NCBI GenBank assembly: GCA_001466705.2 | Contig: LATX02000057.1 | Location: forward strand, 558,001-622,000 | Length of the DNA: 64,000 nucleotides | Source: Moniliophthora roreri | Taxonomy: Eukaryota; Basidiomycota; Agaricomycetes; Agaricales; Marasmiaceae | Direction: 5' to 3' | In this document: positions 49,301-60,790 of the stretch, piece by piece | Layout: each line of letters begins with the position of its first letter | Numbering within the stretch: the first letter of the stretch is position 1 | Translations under genes and position numbers: made by a program | The notes under the pieces: model-generated | Told to the model about the DNA's origin: nothing | What the model saw: the letters and a program-made list of their open reading frames with translations, nothing else | Databases searched by the model: none

Positions 49301-52300
49301 CGTTTAGTAAGGAGAAAACGATGTTTCAGAAATCAAATTCACCTTGATATGAATTGGAAAGAAAAGCTATTCATTGTTGCCTGTCCAGTCTCTCCATGTT
49401 GGGTCGCGAAACTAACTGACTTGATAGAGAATAAGAATGCCCTGAGAGGGCGGTTCTTCTCTGGTGTGAATGTTACGACGTGGTCATGCGCTAGAGGGAA
49501 GGCGACCCCAACATTGTGGATGTTGAACTCAATGACATATTGGTGCAGCCAGGAAATTAGTTTCTTTTGCTCCTTTTGCTCAGCATCAACCTCCAGCGTT
49601 CTGAGAATGCTCTGAGCCTTTTGTTTGAATGCAGCGAGTTCGTGTGCTCTCTGTTCCTTGCGCTCCAGCATTTCGGCCTATGAATGCGTTCAGTTACACT
49701 GACTAAGAACCTACGGTGGCGTACTGACCTGAATTTCGTCCACAAAATCCCCAATTTCACCGATAGAACTTGGCTGCATGACTGCATGAATCTTCGTGAC
49801 CGACATCTTCAAATTCTTTGTGAGCCCTTTCTCTGCCTCTTCTCGACTGGATGCTATGATCTGAAAGTCAATCACCACAAAAGCCGAAGGTCGTTGCCTG
49901 TCAAACCAGGTTGTACGTGGTCCGGTCGCAGTACGTGGAGCCAACGAGAGGGCAAGGTCCGAAACATCTACAGACCACGATTGTTCAGGAATTGTATCAA
50001 ACTTCCCACGTATTCCCGGACATTCCAAGTATAAGACCGACGACAAACCCTCGAAACCAACTCTGAACCCATCCATCTGAAGGAAAACCGCGAAATGCTG
50101 GGATTGTTGCACCGACGTCGGCTTTCGACTTTCAGCGAATTTGGGGCGCTTCATACGGCTCTCTTGAACAAGGGAGACGAGATCGTTGAAGTCCTGGCCA
50201 AACTTCTGCTGAACCCCAAGCAGAGTATCCCAATGGGAAGGCTTGATTTTGAACTCCACGTAATGCATCAATGCAATGGCATTGACGCATCCCGATTCTG
50301 TTTGACCTGACAAGAACATAGAGGGCAATTTCAACTTCATTACTGTCTCCGCATGTGTATCTGGAGAACGAGATACGATGCAGAACATCTGTGAGGATAT
50401 TTGAGTGCCGAATGTCTGTGCAGCTTCGTTCTGTGAAGCATTGGGAGTATTCCAATGGACGACGGTATCGCTGACTTCCCATGAAACCCAAGTATCATGC
50501 ATGACACGGAGATAGATACCCGCCGAGTTGACGGCGACATGGAGCTGTATCTTCAGTTGCGCTGACGTACTTGGTTCCGGAGGTGCTGGCGTTTCGCTAG
50601 CTGATTTCTCGACCTCTGACAGCATCGCGTGAATCATCGATTCAATTCCCGGCAAGAAATCTGCTCTCCACTCCTCAAAGAAATGGTACAGACGGAGTGC
50701 ACTCCGAGGAACAGTGAAGCGGACATCTCCGATTCCCGCAACTACTCTTGCATCCAAGCCTGGAGACTGCTCCTGCGTGACGAGACTCACCCGCAAGTCT
50801 GAAGAGACGATAGATGCGAGTTCATCTTGTTCGTTGTGTTGAGGGCCGTGTGGCGAGCGAGCGCGAAGAAACAGGCAGCCTAACTGGAACGTGTGGTTTG
50901 TGCCCTGAGCTCGACCAGCCTTCGACAATATCATTGATACCGACTGGAAGTCTGTGAAGCCGAATTCAAAGATCAACATCTCCGCTACAGCCTGAACGAG
51001 CAAGTCATGAAAATAGCAGGTAAAATCAACCTGAACCATGTCAATTCTTTTGGTGCCTTCACCATTTTGGGGTGACTTCATGGAGGTGGGGAGGAGCCCA
51101 CGATGCAACCTTTGTACGCGCAATGTTTCTTGAGCAACATTCATCAGATGAGGAAAAACGGTCAATTTCGTCCTCCCGATGCAAGATGACACTGAGATCC
51201 TTTGGCTGAACCGGTTATCTTTGTGGCGCAACGAGGTTTGAGACATACTGACGGGCCGCGTGATGTCAATGAAATCGAATGTACGAATCCGAATGGCAAA
51301 GACTAAATCATCCAAAAGCAACTCGCTAGGTGTTGGACTGGTCTTATCCAATGCTGCTAGTCGAAGTTGTGAGACCTTGACAGACACGTGGCTGGAGGAG
51401 TAGGTTCGACTAATTGACTGCGAGACGCCTGGGCCTCCATCTAACGAAAATAGGGACGCCAGTTTCCTTAAGTAAGGCTCAGGATTCGTGTCTGGGTCAA
51501 GGGAGACCAGTCGCGCCCTGAGTGCGTCCAGAAGCCTTTGATCGTCATCGTCTTCGAGTTGTGTAGTTTCAAACGCTACTTTTCTTCCACGCAAGTGGAA
51601 GAGGCAATCCCGAAGATGGAATAAGAAACGGAAGGTAAGATTTATCCGAAGTTCGTGAGGAACCCCAATCTGTACGAGGAAGGACGGTTGAATGGTAGAA
51701 AGACGGTCCACAACCGAATCCCCTGACGTCGAGTGTTGAATAATCTGATGTACGATCGAGTGAACCCTGGCCACGTGGTGCCCACGCCTTTTGCCGATCG
51801 CTCCAACACGCTCAACACAGTCCAGCGTTGCCAAGCCTGTCAATACTAGGACTTCTGGGGCAGCGCGTGTAATCTGGACGAAAGCAGTGGAGCACTCGAT
51901 CTTATGGTGGGAGTTGGAAAGAGAAACGAGAGCATCCCCAAGCGAGAAAGATAGAACGTCTGGCAAAATGTCAACTCTGTGGTCCGTGTTTAAGAGTGGT
52001 GACAATTGTAGTTTGGCCAGTTCGAGTGTTGCGGTAACTGAATGGCTTTCAGGTGAAATAATACCTGAAACAGAAATTCCATGGAGGTAAGCTTCCAGGA
52101 TGGCGAACTTGTTAGGGGGTATCGCATCGAAGTCGGAAGTCTCGACTTTGGGGTTCGGTGCGGGCAAATGTAGAATGGTCCTGACGTTGACGGATTCGAG
52201 CTGTATGTCCAGAACAGTGCGTTTGGTATGAATCATCTCAAGTTCTTCAGAAACTTGAGTGATGTAACTTGCCATCAATTTGTCGATGACAAGTTCCGCT

Positions 52301-55300
52301 GTTAGATTCTGACCGAATGAATATCTGTGGGCGGCGATAGCAATGAGAACTCACTGTATTGCTAGCGTCTTTCTCCAATATCGAAAACACATCTATCACC
52401 AAAGGAGTCAGGGTTGCCTCGGTAGCACGACGCTGTGTCACCCTGATAATGGTCGTATCGTGTTCATCATCGCCACCATCATGCAGAGCTTTAGGGAAAG
52501 ATGTATATAGATGTCTTTGGGAAGAATATCGAGAAGTTTGAGAGCTTAAAAAGGGAGGCAGTTTGCTGTTCTGAGATTGAGTGTTTGTCAGTGAAACACC
52601 TGATAGTACTTAGAGGAACTCACTCGAATGCAGTGAAACGGACTGTTATCATCCCATTGAACTGGATTCCATCCACGATCATCGACATTGTGCCTAGTAA
52701 GAAGGAAATATCGTCTTGCCAGCGACTTAGGCGCTGACGATTGCGAGTAATCTAATGACGAGGGACGTGAACATTTGTCGTCGGGATCGCTGAAGCTTGC
52801 TCACCTGAGTCTCCCCAGTCGCTGTCAGACCGCTCAGTCAAGTCTTCATCATCCGATTCATCCCCAGAACTCATGTCCTCGTTATCATCCACAGCGGCCG
52901 GTCTACGGCGAGAGAAGTGCGTCGCACTATTCGCTATCAACGACGGGGATCGGATGGCCCACGGCAAGAAACACGTACGTAAATTGATCCCCACCCGAAA
53001 GATGCTTGGAGAGCGTAAAGTCCTGATCAGATTCTGAGGACTGTTCGGCAATGATGTCATCAAAGGAAGTCGCAGTGTCCTTCTGAGTGTTGAATTTGCT
53101 TTGTCGCCGTCGGTAGTATCGATCAAAGCCTGATACTGACGGTTGGGGTAGATAAACGCCCGATTTGTGCATCTGGTAGCCTGAGAAAGCATGACTAAAA
53201 ATACTAGGCTCAAAGTGTGAAAGTACCTTTATGTTTTGCGTCTGCTTCTCTCAGAAGGTCGAACATTCTCCTTGCTCTCCCAGTCTTCCGATCCTGTTCC
53301 TCGACAAACTGGGCTTGTGCCTCAGCATTCTTCTGCCATCCATAAGGCAATGAATACATGTCAAGGTGCAAGTCGGTTGATAAACTTCCAGCTTCCAGCC
53401 ATACAGGGCTTTCTGCCTGCGTCAAGAACGCCTTTGCAGTCAAGTGTGGAAGACGAACGCTGGTTAACTTGCGGTACTCTTGTCCGCCTAGGTCATTGTT
53501 ATCCAGGGTGAAACCATCAGGCAGAGATACATGGAGGGCCGCCTCCCCCAGCTTCCAGACTACGTCTAAGGATGTGAGAGCTACCTTGAGGAAATTCACT
53601 AAGAAGTACGTCAGAGGACCGTCCGAAACACTCTATCTTGGCCACATACAATCAGGGTAGAGAGGTGGTATATAGTCCGCCGCAGGCGCATTCAGGATGT
53701 CGGCAAAATTCACTCGGAATGCATTACCGGCTGAGGCGAGTACGAGGGCATCGGAAGCATTGAGGCATGCTTTGAATCGTCCAAGGACGATTTCCCAAAT
53801 ACAAACGTAGGTGAGATTTCGAGGAGCGGGGCCGAACAACCTATTTGCCGTGATGTCGATACCTATGGGGGAGATCAATACGGATTCCAGTTAATCTATG
53901 CAATACTGACCATCAAGCATAAAAATGTTCTTTCGTCTGGGCAGAAACGCAACTTTCTCTGGGTAGTCAGGCTCGATGCTTCCAGTGATGGTGTCGATAT
54001 TGAGCGTCATCTCTACGAGGATCTTTGTATCGTGTATGGACGAAGCCAGTAAGGGACGTACCCATGTAATGGTCATGAGCCCGTAGTTGAACTTGAAACC
54101 CAGGAAAACTCAGGATAACGCAATTTCCAATAGTGGTGCATTGAGTCGATGATTCCGAACTTGTATGGGATATCTCGTATCCCGGAAGTCCCGCAGGGAG
54201 AACTATCATTCCATTCTGCAACTGTATGAACATTTCCACCTGCATCATGTTTGCCTGAATGAGGTTGAACAATTGTATCAAACAGCACAGAGCATCAGAA
54301 GCACACCTTTCCCTCTCTGTACTTCTGGAGGACTGGGTCACCGGGTGTTAATCCCCGTGCTCGCCGCTCAAGGTATTCGTATAACGTTGAAAAATGAGTG
54401 AAGGATCCGAAAAGATTGTCCCTCAATATCATGAAATATCGAATTGACCATCCCAGAGCTTTGAACACAACAGTGTTGGCCTAGAAAGAGCGGTAACACA
54501 TCGAGCTCTGAAAAGAGGGTGGAAATGATTCATACCATGAGATTCAACTTGAGTTGCTCTACGTTCTCCTCCCGCACCTCTGCGTAATAGAGATATGACC
54601 CATCCATCGATAAAGATACTATCTTAGCTAAACTGCTTCCCTCTGCTGGTGAATGCAATGCATTTGTGTTCCAGCGCGGCAATGAAAGATTGAGAGATGC
54701 ATCGGGTATATCAACGGTGAATGTGATGTTGATTGAATCCGGACGGAAGACATTAGACGGAATCGTTGTTTGACTTTTCAGACGGTCCCCGATCAATGTA
54801 AAGATAGCTGTAAAGTGAAGGGTTAACTTTCAGTGATGAGCTGACCTGAAGCGTGCAAGTACCATTCTCTTCCTTCATGAGCGGTTTGTCGATTATGTTT
54901 TGATCATTGGCGTAGAGGTTAAGCTCGTAATGGTGCATATCGAACTCAAATAGATAGACCATAGGAACAAATCGGTAGTAATGAGTCGGTGGACCGGATG
55001 TCCAATCTTTGCCCAGATCGGTGAACATATTGACATGGTCGCGAATGATGAACAGGATTGGGTTCCGTAACGAAACTGCGATAGACCACACACGCTCGGC
55101 ATTCCAAGCGAGGGGGGAAGGAAGTTCGCAATGAACCTAACGAGATGTGAGCAATATTGAATGTAAGAAATGAAAAAGTCCTGACACGGCAGGTCTCCGC
55201 AGAAACTAATCGGATGTCATTCAAACTCGACGTGACAGTGATAGTGTCAAGATGAACCTCCAGAATAGGCTCATATCCATCTGTTCCAGCAATCATTGGC

Positions 55301-57193
55301 ATGAGGTAGCTGACCGAGGAGCGATCTCCAGCTGTGAGATGCAAATAGGCCGGCTCTCTTTTCCTCGGACGATGTGTAGCTTCGGAAAGCCCATCCCATT
55401 GCCAATTCTACTTGGGTCACCATGGATTCTTGAAACAAGATGAAGTGTACTTACCTTGGAGGCTTCACGGAAAGGTATGTGCAAGTCTACTTGATCTCGG
55501 AATTCGATGAAAACCTTCAAAGCAGTCCACAAACGCTGATCGCCTGGTTCAAGTCGAACGGTTGGCTCAGGATTTTGATACGTCGGCGGGAAAAAGGCCC
55601 TCTGCAGCTCCACACTAATGCAGACGCAAATTGGACATTCAATAGCGCGTAGATCAGTTAAGAGAATGCTTACCGTTGCCTGTCTGCCCAAGGCCCGTAT
55701 CTCAAAGTTCCCCCTCGGATGACGAGGTCGACACCCCATTCTGGACCAACATCGCCATTTCCAATATCGAGGGAGCTCGCCGGATCATTCGCGCCACTAG
55801 GAGGACGAGAAGGTACGATGCCTGCCACGTCTACATAGTATGATAGCTCCAGTAGAGGTGCCTCAAGTATTTTACGCTCTACGGCGTACTCCAGTGTAGA
55901 AAAGTCCATGCCTATGGGTATGTCATCATTACGGCTCTTATCACGTTTCTTTGGATGCATGCTCTTCTTCGGGTTGAGGTAGTCTCTGACCAGACGATAA
56001 AGCTTCAAACGATTCCAGACCTTATTGAAAATTGAATAGGTCGCATTACTGGAACCTGATTGACTAGCTCCATGATTCAGTAAGCCTCTGATCATATGCG
56101 TACATGGTATGACTGACCGGTCAATATACCCGTTAATGACTTCTCCTGTGGACGTCATTGCTTCCTGGTAGTTGTGATTTTCGTTCATGCGGACAAGAGC
56201 GTGCTTGAAGCTGAGGGATAGCATCTGCTTGTATAGGTCATACTTTGAACGCGACTTCGCATACAACGTTATCAAAAAGTCGAGCGAAAGGATGTGGTTC
56301 TCGTACCCGCATAACTCCAAAAGTTCCCGTGGCACTCTGAAACTCGGCTATGAGAAGACTGGGTGTAGACGAGTTACCACAAATGATAGCGCCTTTGTTA
56401 ACCACGATACCAAGGGGAAGTAACTCTTTCGGGTCCAAGTTTGGGAGTTGCTGACGGACCCAAATGGCGAATCTCTGGACTACTTGTGGTGTGCGCGACC
56501 TGAGGGAGCCTGCAAGGAAAGATGGTGCTAGAGACAAACTTGTGGCTATATTGATACCGTGAACTCGTGTTTCCTTGATGTTCAGTTAGGATACGTACCA
56601 GACTTACGCAACACGTTACGCTCTCGTGCGTTGTCGCGATTTGCGGCGGAACTCGAGCGTAGGTGAGACAGAATAGCATCAAATGCGGATGTCCTGTTAT
56701 GTAGGAACCATTCAAGTCCGTGTAGAGTAATCTGTATTCGACATGAGGGATTGCGAGGCGTTGAGTTTTCTGAGACAGGAGGTAAGCCTGAATACCGAGA
56801 ACGAGATTGATAGTAATGCACCATCTTCTCCCACTGGTATACCTATATCCTCCTCCATCATTGGACTGCGTATCCAATACCGCCATGCGATTTGTGCTTT
56901 GACAATCTTAATGGTTTGGTTGCTGGTGTGGTAGTGCACGTCCTTCAAAAGTATCCGTCCATTGAGAATGGAAAATTGTATTGCTCCTTTCGTTAAGAAT
57001 CAGCCAGGGATGTATCAGGAGTGTATGTGAACGCACCGATTTCAAGCCATAAACTAGAAGCTCCTGCATTCCAATAAACCAAACGAATGACGATTCCGAG
57101 AATCCACGCAGTGAACCGGTTCCAGTAGAAGAAATAGAGAAGAACTGCGATGTCTATCAAGACGCAAGCAACGAGAAGAAGTCTATTGAGCAT
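46358..57193 (-). CDS. CSF1: Csf1/BLTP1-type bridge-like lipid transfer protein
   Basis: The largest gene here: 10.8 kb, many short introns, an estimated 3,200-3,300 residues. Csf1 is a rod-shaped VPS13-like bridge that moves phospholipids between membranes and supports cold growth, fatty-acid remodelling and GPI anchor supply. The N-terminus has one membrane helix (LLLVACVLIDIAVLLYFFYW) followed by WILGIVIRLVYWNAG and the first bridge repeat (GAIQFSILNGRILLKDVHYH, IKIVKAQIAWRYWIRSP). Next comes ITLHGLEWFLHNRTSAFDAI, a Csf1 hallmark. The long middle exons (49711-52278, 47689-49221, 46358-47647) are beta-rich repeats. The C-terminus HIERLTMRQLGDATPDVMHP and VHEYATAPLEKIMEALLKLY matches the conserved Csf1 end. 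Start context at 57193 follows an upstream stop. Exact junctions in the first 5 kb were only partly traced. Confidence 0.93.
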
Positions 57194-57346
57194 TCCTGAG
57201 GAGCTTGAGGAGTTCAGAGTCCACTACTTCATGGGTGATGGGAAACGGGTAGTGTAAAGTAAGAGCGCTGGTGACCTCAGACTTGTGAAGAACATCCACG
57301 GTCAGGCTGCCCATCCAGGTCCTTACCTTTGCTTGCACTGCATGTC
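57194..57346. promoter_or_regulatory. shared divergent promoter, CSF1 / DUF1746 gene
   Basis: A 153-bp gap between opposite start codons. No TATA box is seen. An out-of-frame ATG at 57342 lies just 5 bp before the DUF1746 start at 57347 and could reduce or redirect initiation. Confidence 0.45.
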
Positions 57347-58192
57347 ATGCAAAAACGGTTTCATGCTCAACGCCAGCATATAATCAATTCGGTTTGGGTC
57401 TTTTCTAAAGGATTTCGGTTCTTGTAACTCACTTGTGACTTCCCTTCAGCTGGATTCAGTCCTGCATCAACTGCACTGTCTATCTTTTTTGCAGTCCTCC
57501 TCGATATTCCATCTCCTGCTTCGAATATTCTCTCAGGTCGTGTGCAGGACGCCCCGAGAAATCGTATCTAATAGCCCGTTGGGTGTATTCTTCGTCATGG
57601 TTCTGCTATTCAACGCACCCTGTATATGGGCACATGCATTATACGGAGCGTCAGAAGGTCGAGCTATTATACTGGATTTCATAGGATTAGGTGGGTAAAT
57701 ACTATCTTAGTGCGCATCAAATCGTTGACCACGACATATACAGGTTACGTGCCAACAAAACTCCAGCTGCTCAGCCTTGACTTTTTCATCCTTTTCCTTC
57801 AAATGCTTCTTGCCACTGCATCATACGAAATTCACACTTCTTCTCCGGGCACCAGCGATGATACCTCATCGGACGAACCACGACCTAGTACAGCCTGGAC
57901 GTCATGGGACGAAAATCCATCCCTTGAGGCGTCGTTCTCCAATACAAAACCAGACAACTCCGTGAATTATGTTCTCGACATCCATCTCTCTTCTACATTA
58001 GCACGGTTACGCAGAGCACCCCCGATATCCCGACCTAGTGACCAAAATAACCTACTCCCCCTTCCGAATACCACCACCTGGCCTGTACACGCTGGTGTAT
58101 CGCTTTTGATGACACCAGGTTCTGCGAGATTTGTAGTTGGAGAGGCCCCTAGCCAGAGGACAGTACCCGGAGCTTTGGACTCTAATGAGTAG
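57347..58192 (+). CDS. DUF1746 membrane protein, Dsc4-like
   Basis: Three exons (57347-57391, 57450-57690, 57744-58192) give 244 residues. The DUF1746 domain is at the N-terminus: RQHIINSLDSVLHQLHCLSF, then a membrane segment, FHLLLRIFSQ, SPLGVFFVMVLLFNAPCIWA as a second, and GYVPTKLQLLSLDFFILFLQ as a third. In fission yeast this domain occurs in Dsc4, a subunit of the Golgi Dsc E3 ubiquitin ligase that cleaves the sterol regulator SREBP. After the helices the tail is hydrophilic and Ser/Pro/Thr-rich. The first exon is only 45 nt; its ATG was chosen because it supplies the conserved RQH-SLD start. The Dsc role is by homology; no other Dsc gene is in the window. Confidence 0.82.
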
Positions 58193-58264
58193 GACAGGAT
58201 ATGGCTGTATCTATTATAATTAGATTATCTGGAACTTGTGATGTATTGTTAAGAAAACTTACAG

Positions 58265-58515
58265 CTACCATTTCCTTTTCATCTAGTAAAAACGAGTGAG
58301 TATATATAGTCCAGAAATAAGCTTGAGATGGAACGTACCGCTTCCCGCAGACACTGACTAAACTTGGCAAATTCTTCTTTGCAGATATCCTTGCGAACAT
58401 CTGTATACGTCGCTACAATACATTTCCCATATTCCTGTGCTTGATGAGCACAAGTCGCAGTCGAATGAAAAGCCAGGCGCTGCAGCGGCTTTGGGGTCTT
58501 CTGAGTAACAGTCAT
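58265..58515 (-). CDS. twin-CX9C mitochondrial protein, NDUFAF8-like
   Basis: Two exons (58339-58515 and 58265-58282) give 64 residues. The protein has two CX9C motifs, CAHQAQEYGKC and CKEEFAKFSQC, in the spacing of intermembrane-space proteins folded by the Mia40 disulphide relay. The AA-EYGKC and EEFAKFSQCL wording resembles human NDUFAF8 (C17orf89), a complex I assembly factor. The second exon has only six codons (MKRKW and stop). The longer frame that runs upstream to 58542 has no ATG, so the start is 58515. Complex I assembly is inference from sequence similarity; other small CHCH proteins are possible. The stop lies 72 bp from that of the Dsc4-like gene. Confidence 0.8.
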
Positions 58516-59032
58516 GGGAGAAATGATGAAAGCGTCGGTCACAGTTCGAGGGCGCGTAACGAGTCTCAGTCAGGAAAAAAACTAATTTGAAGAAAGGTTC
58601 GGGTCAGGCTCGGGTATTATGCTTGTCTTCCACTCTTCAGACCTGTCCCTTTCGTTGCTGTGCAAGACTGACACAACCCCCTCACCAACCACCTCATCTT
58701 GGACTACCAGTTCAGCACGTTTCAACCTTCAAACGTTTCATGTGAGCATGGTGAAGAGCGAAGTGAACATTGGGGTTTCACATTAATCATTAATGAATGT
58801 CGAACCGGTGCACTACATAGGGAGAATTGACCAGGAATAAAAAATGATCACCATACTTAACATGGGAAAACTGGTCAAAATCCTGCTTAAAAATCTATAT
58901 TGAGATAATTCGCCCGAAGGCAGTGCTTAATGTTGTTGCCCTCGGCGATCAGAACGTGGTCGAGATGCGGCAACGACAATAATTAAGCTTGGTTGCTCTA
59001 ATTGGTTGCCTCAGACTTCGACCAATCCCATC
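58516..59032. promoter_or_regulatory. divergent intergenic region, NDUFAF8-like / four-helix protein
   Basis: A 517-bp gap between two divergent start codons, with no protein-like frame. It is AT-rich near 58780-58900. No repeated element or TATA box convincing enough to mark. Confidence 0.4.
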
Positions 59033-60236
59033 ATGCCCAAGCTCTACCTGAAGGAGGTCATCTTCGGCGGCCAAACGTTTTGCTGCTGTCTACCTGTGCG
59101 GCTGGGAGTGATATGCATGTCATTTTTGGGCATACTCTTTGGTGGGGTGCTGTCGATCGTGTTGTGGTTTGAGGTCGCTCGTGAGCCTGCTGTTCTAATA
59201 CAACCATCTTTTTCTAACATATCAACTTCTCTATAGACACACCCAACATGGAGAGTAGTGATAAGGCTGCATTTGTGATCGCTGGCTTGGTGCAAACGGT
59301 TTTACTCGTGGCGTCTATGTTAGGGTGTGTTCTGTGACTCAACTGAAGGCCTACGACAGCAATTCTAAAGTCTTGCAACAGATTTATCGGTGCAATTGTT
59401 CGCAAGCAAGTCTTCGTCCAAATATACGCCTACATCATCTACGTTCACTTTGTGATCAACGTTGCCGTTGCTGGTTACCTGCTATACGTTGTCACCCATT
59501 TCTCTTCGACTGCAATAGAAAAGGCCTGTCAAGGCACTGTCCAGGATGCTGGTGCGCAAGAACAATGTTCCGACTTTCTGAGGACAGGCCGCGGTATCTT
59601 CATTGCGATTGCAGCTATCGTCCTCATCACGGAGTTATGTGAGTGGCTTTTCTGCCTTTTTAACATCCTTGAGCACTCAACGGCAGCTATGCCATAGATG
59701 GTGCACTCATTGTGGCTCGCTATGTGCGCCAGATTAAGGGCGAAAAGCGAACAGCTCGACACTCACGCTTGCAGGTCATGCAAGAGAATGAATTTCGCAT
59801 GAGGAACCGTCATTCCAAAGGATTGTCTTCAGCATCGGGAACCTCGCCTGCGGACTTTTCGCGTGATTTTGATCCTTACGATGACGTTGACAACCATCAC
59901 GGTCCCTCTTCAAGTCGGGGGAACTTGGGAGGTGGCGCTACAAGAGATTCCCATCAGTACGAAAGAGTCCCTGACGTGGAAGACGGTTATGGTGGCGGTT
60001 CCTGGACGCATGAGCGAATATCGGAGGAAGAGAAGGCTCGTATGAAACAACTTGATGAGGAAGCAGCATCACGCTATGAAGGGCCGCTTCGAAACCCTTT
60101 CGAGGACGAAGACGCGGGGAAAGACGCGAATATATCTACCCACACATTGTCTTCCCCAGGGAATATTGATGGACTTCCCAAGTATGCTCTCACAGACCCT
60201 GGCGCACAGACAGGTCATCCTACCAACTCCTCTTGA
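59033..60236 (+). CDS. four-helix membrane protein of unknown function
   Basis: Four exons (59033-59180, 59237-59324, 59382-59638, 59698-60236) give 343 residues. I do not recognise a named family. The N-terminus FCCCLPVRLGVICMSFLG has three adjacent cysteines at the cytosolic edge of helix 1, a likely palmitoylation site. Helices: about residues 25-48, 61-80 (FVIAGLVQTVLLVASMLGFI), 93-113 (IIYVHFVINVAVAGYLLYVV) and 148-168 (GIFIAIAAIVLITELYGALI). The loop between helices 3 and 4 has two cysteines (KACQ, EQCS) that could pair. The tail of about 165 residues is charged, with a basic start (RQIKGEKRTARHSRLQ) and acidic, Gly/Ser-rich remainder. The topology resembles tetraspan or MARVEL-like proteins, but no CCG motif is present. 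Confidence 0.8.
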
Positions 60237-60790
60237 ATTTCTTGTCAGCACATGTTTGTAGATATCTAATGGACCTTTTGCTATCTTGTTGCTATCTGTC
60301 AATGTTTCGGGTACGGTCGGTTACCATAAGTGTATCAACTCGTTTTTTACGTCCTTTGACAGTGACTGTCATCTGCGGAATCCCTTTTACTCCAAAATAT
60401 GTATAATGCCAGTACGTGTGATTCTAAAAACTACTACGTGTAGCCCTATTTTGAGATTTATCGCCGCGCTAAAGTTCCTCTTTGCCTTCTTATTGACCTG
60501 TCTCTGAGATTGTTTCCGCTCAAATCTCACAGTTACGACAGCAACAGGACTCTGCCGAGGATATCTCGTGGCAAAGAGGTAATTAAATTTAGACATATGG
60601 GCTAATAGAAGTTTAGCGCCTGGAACCCTGCAAGCCGGCAATCGACATCTCGTGGAAATTCAAAATTGGAATATGTTGGGAATATGTCCCAATTTCTTGT
60701 CCACCTTCTTCTCCGATAAACGACCACTGCATTCCGACTCACCGCAGACCAACCTGTCGCTCTCTGTGAGAGACGAGGCAGGCTCGCCCG
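60237..60790. other. intergenic, no gene recognised
   Basis: A 554-bp gap between two plus-strand genes. A frame in 60652-60930 is open but mostly covers the leader of the next gene. No RNA gene, repeat or clear TATA box was found. Confidence 0.4.
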
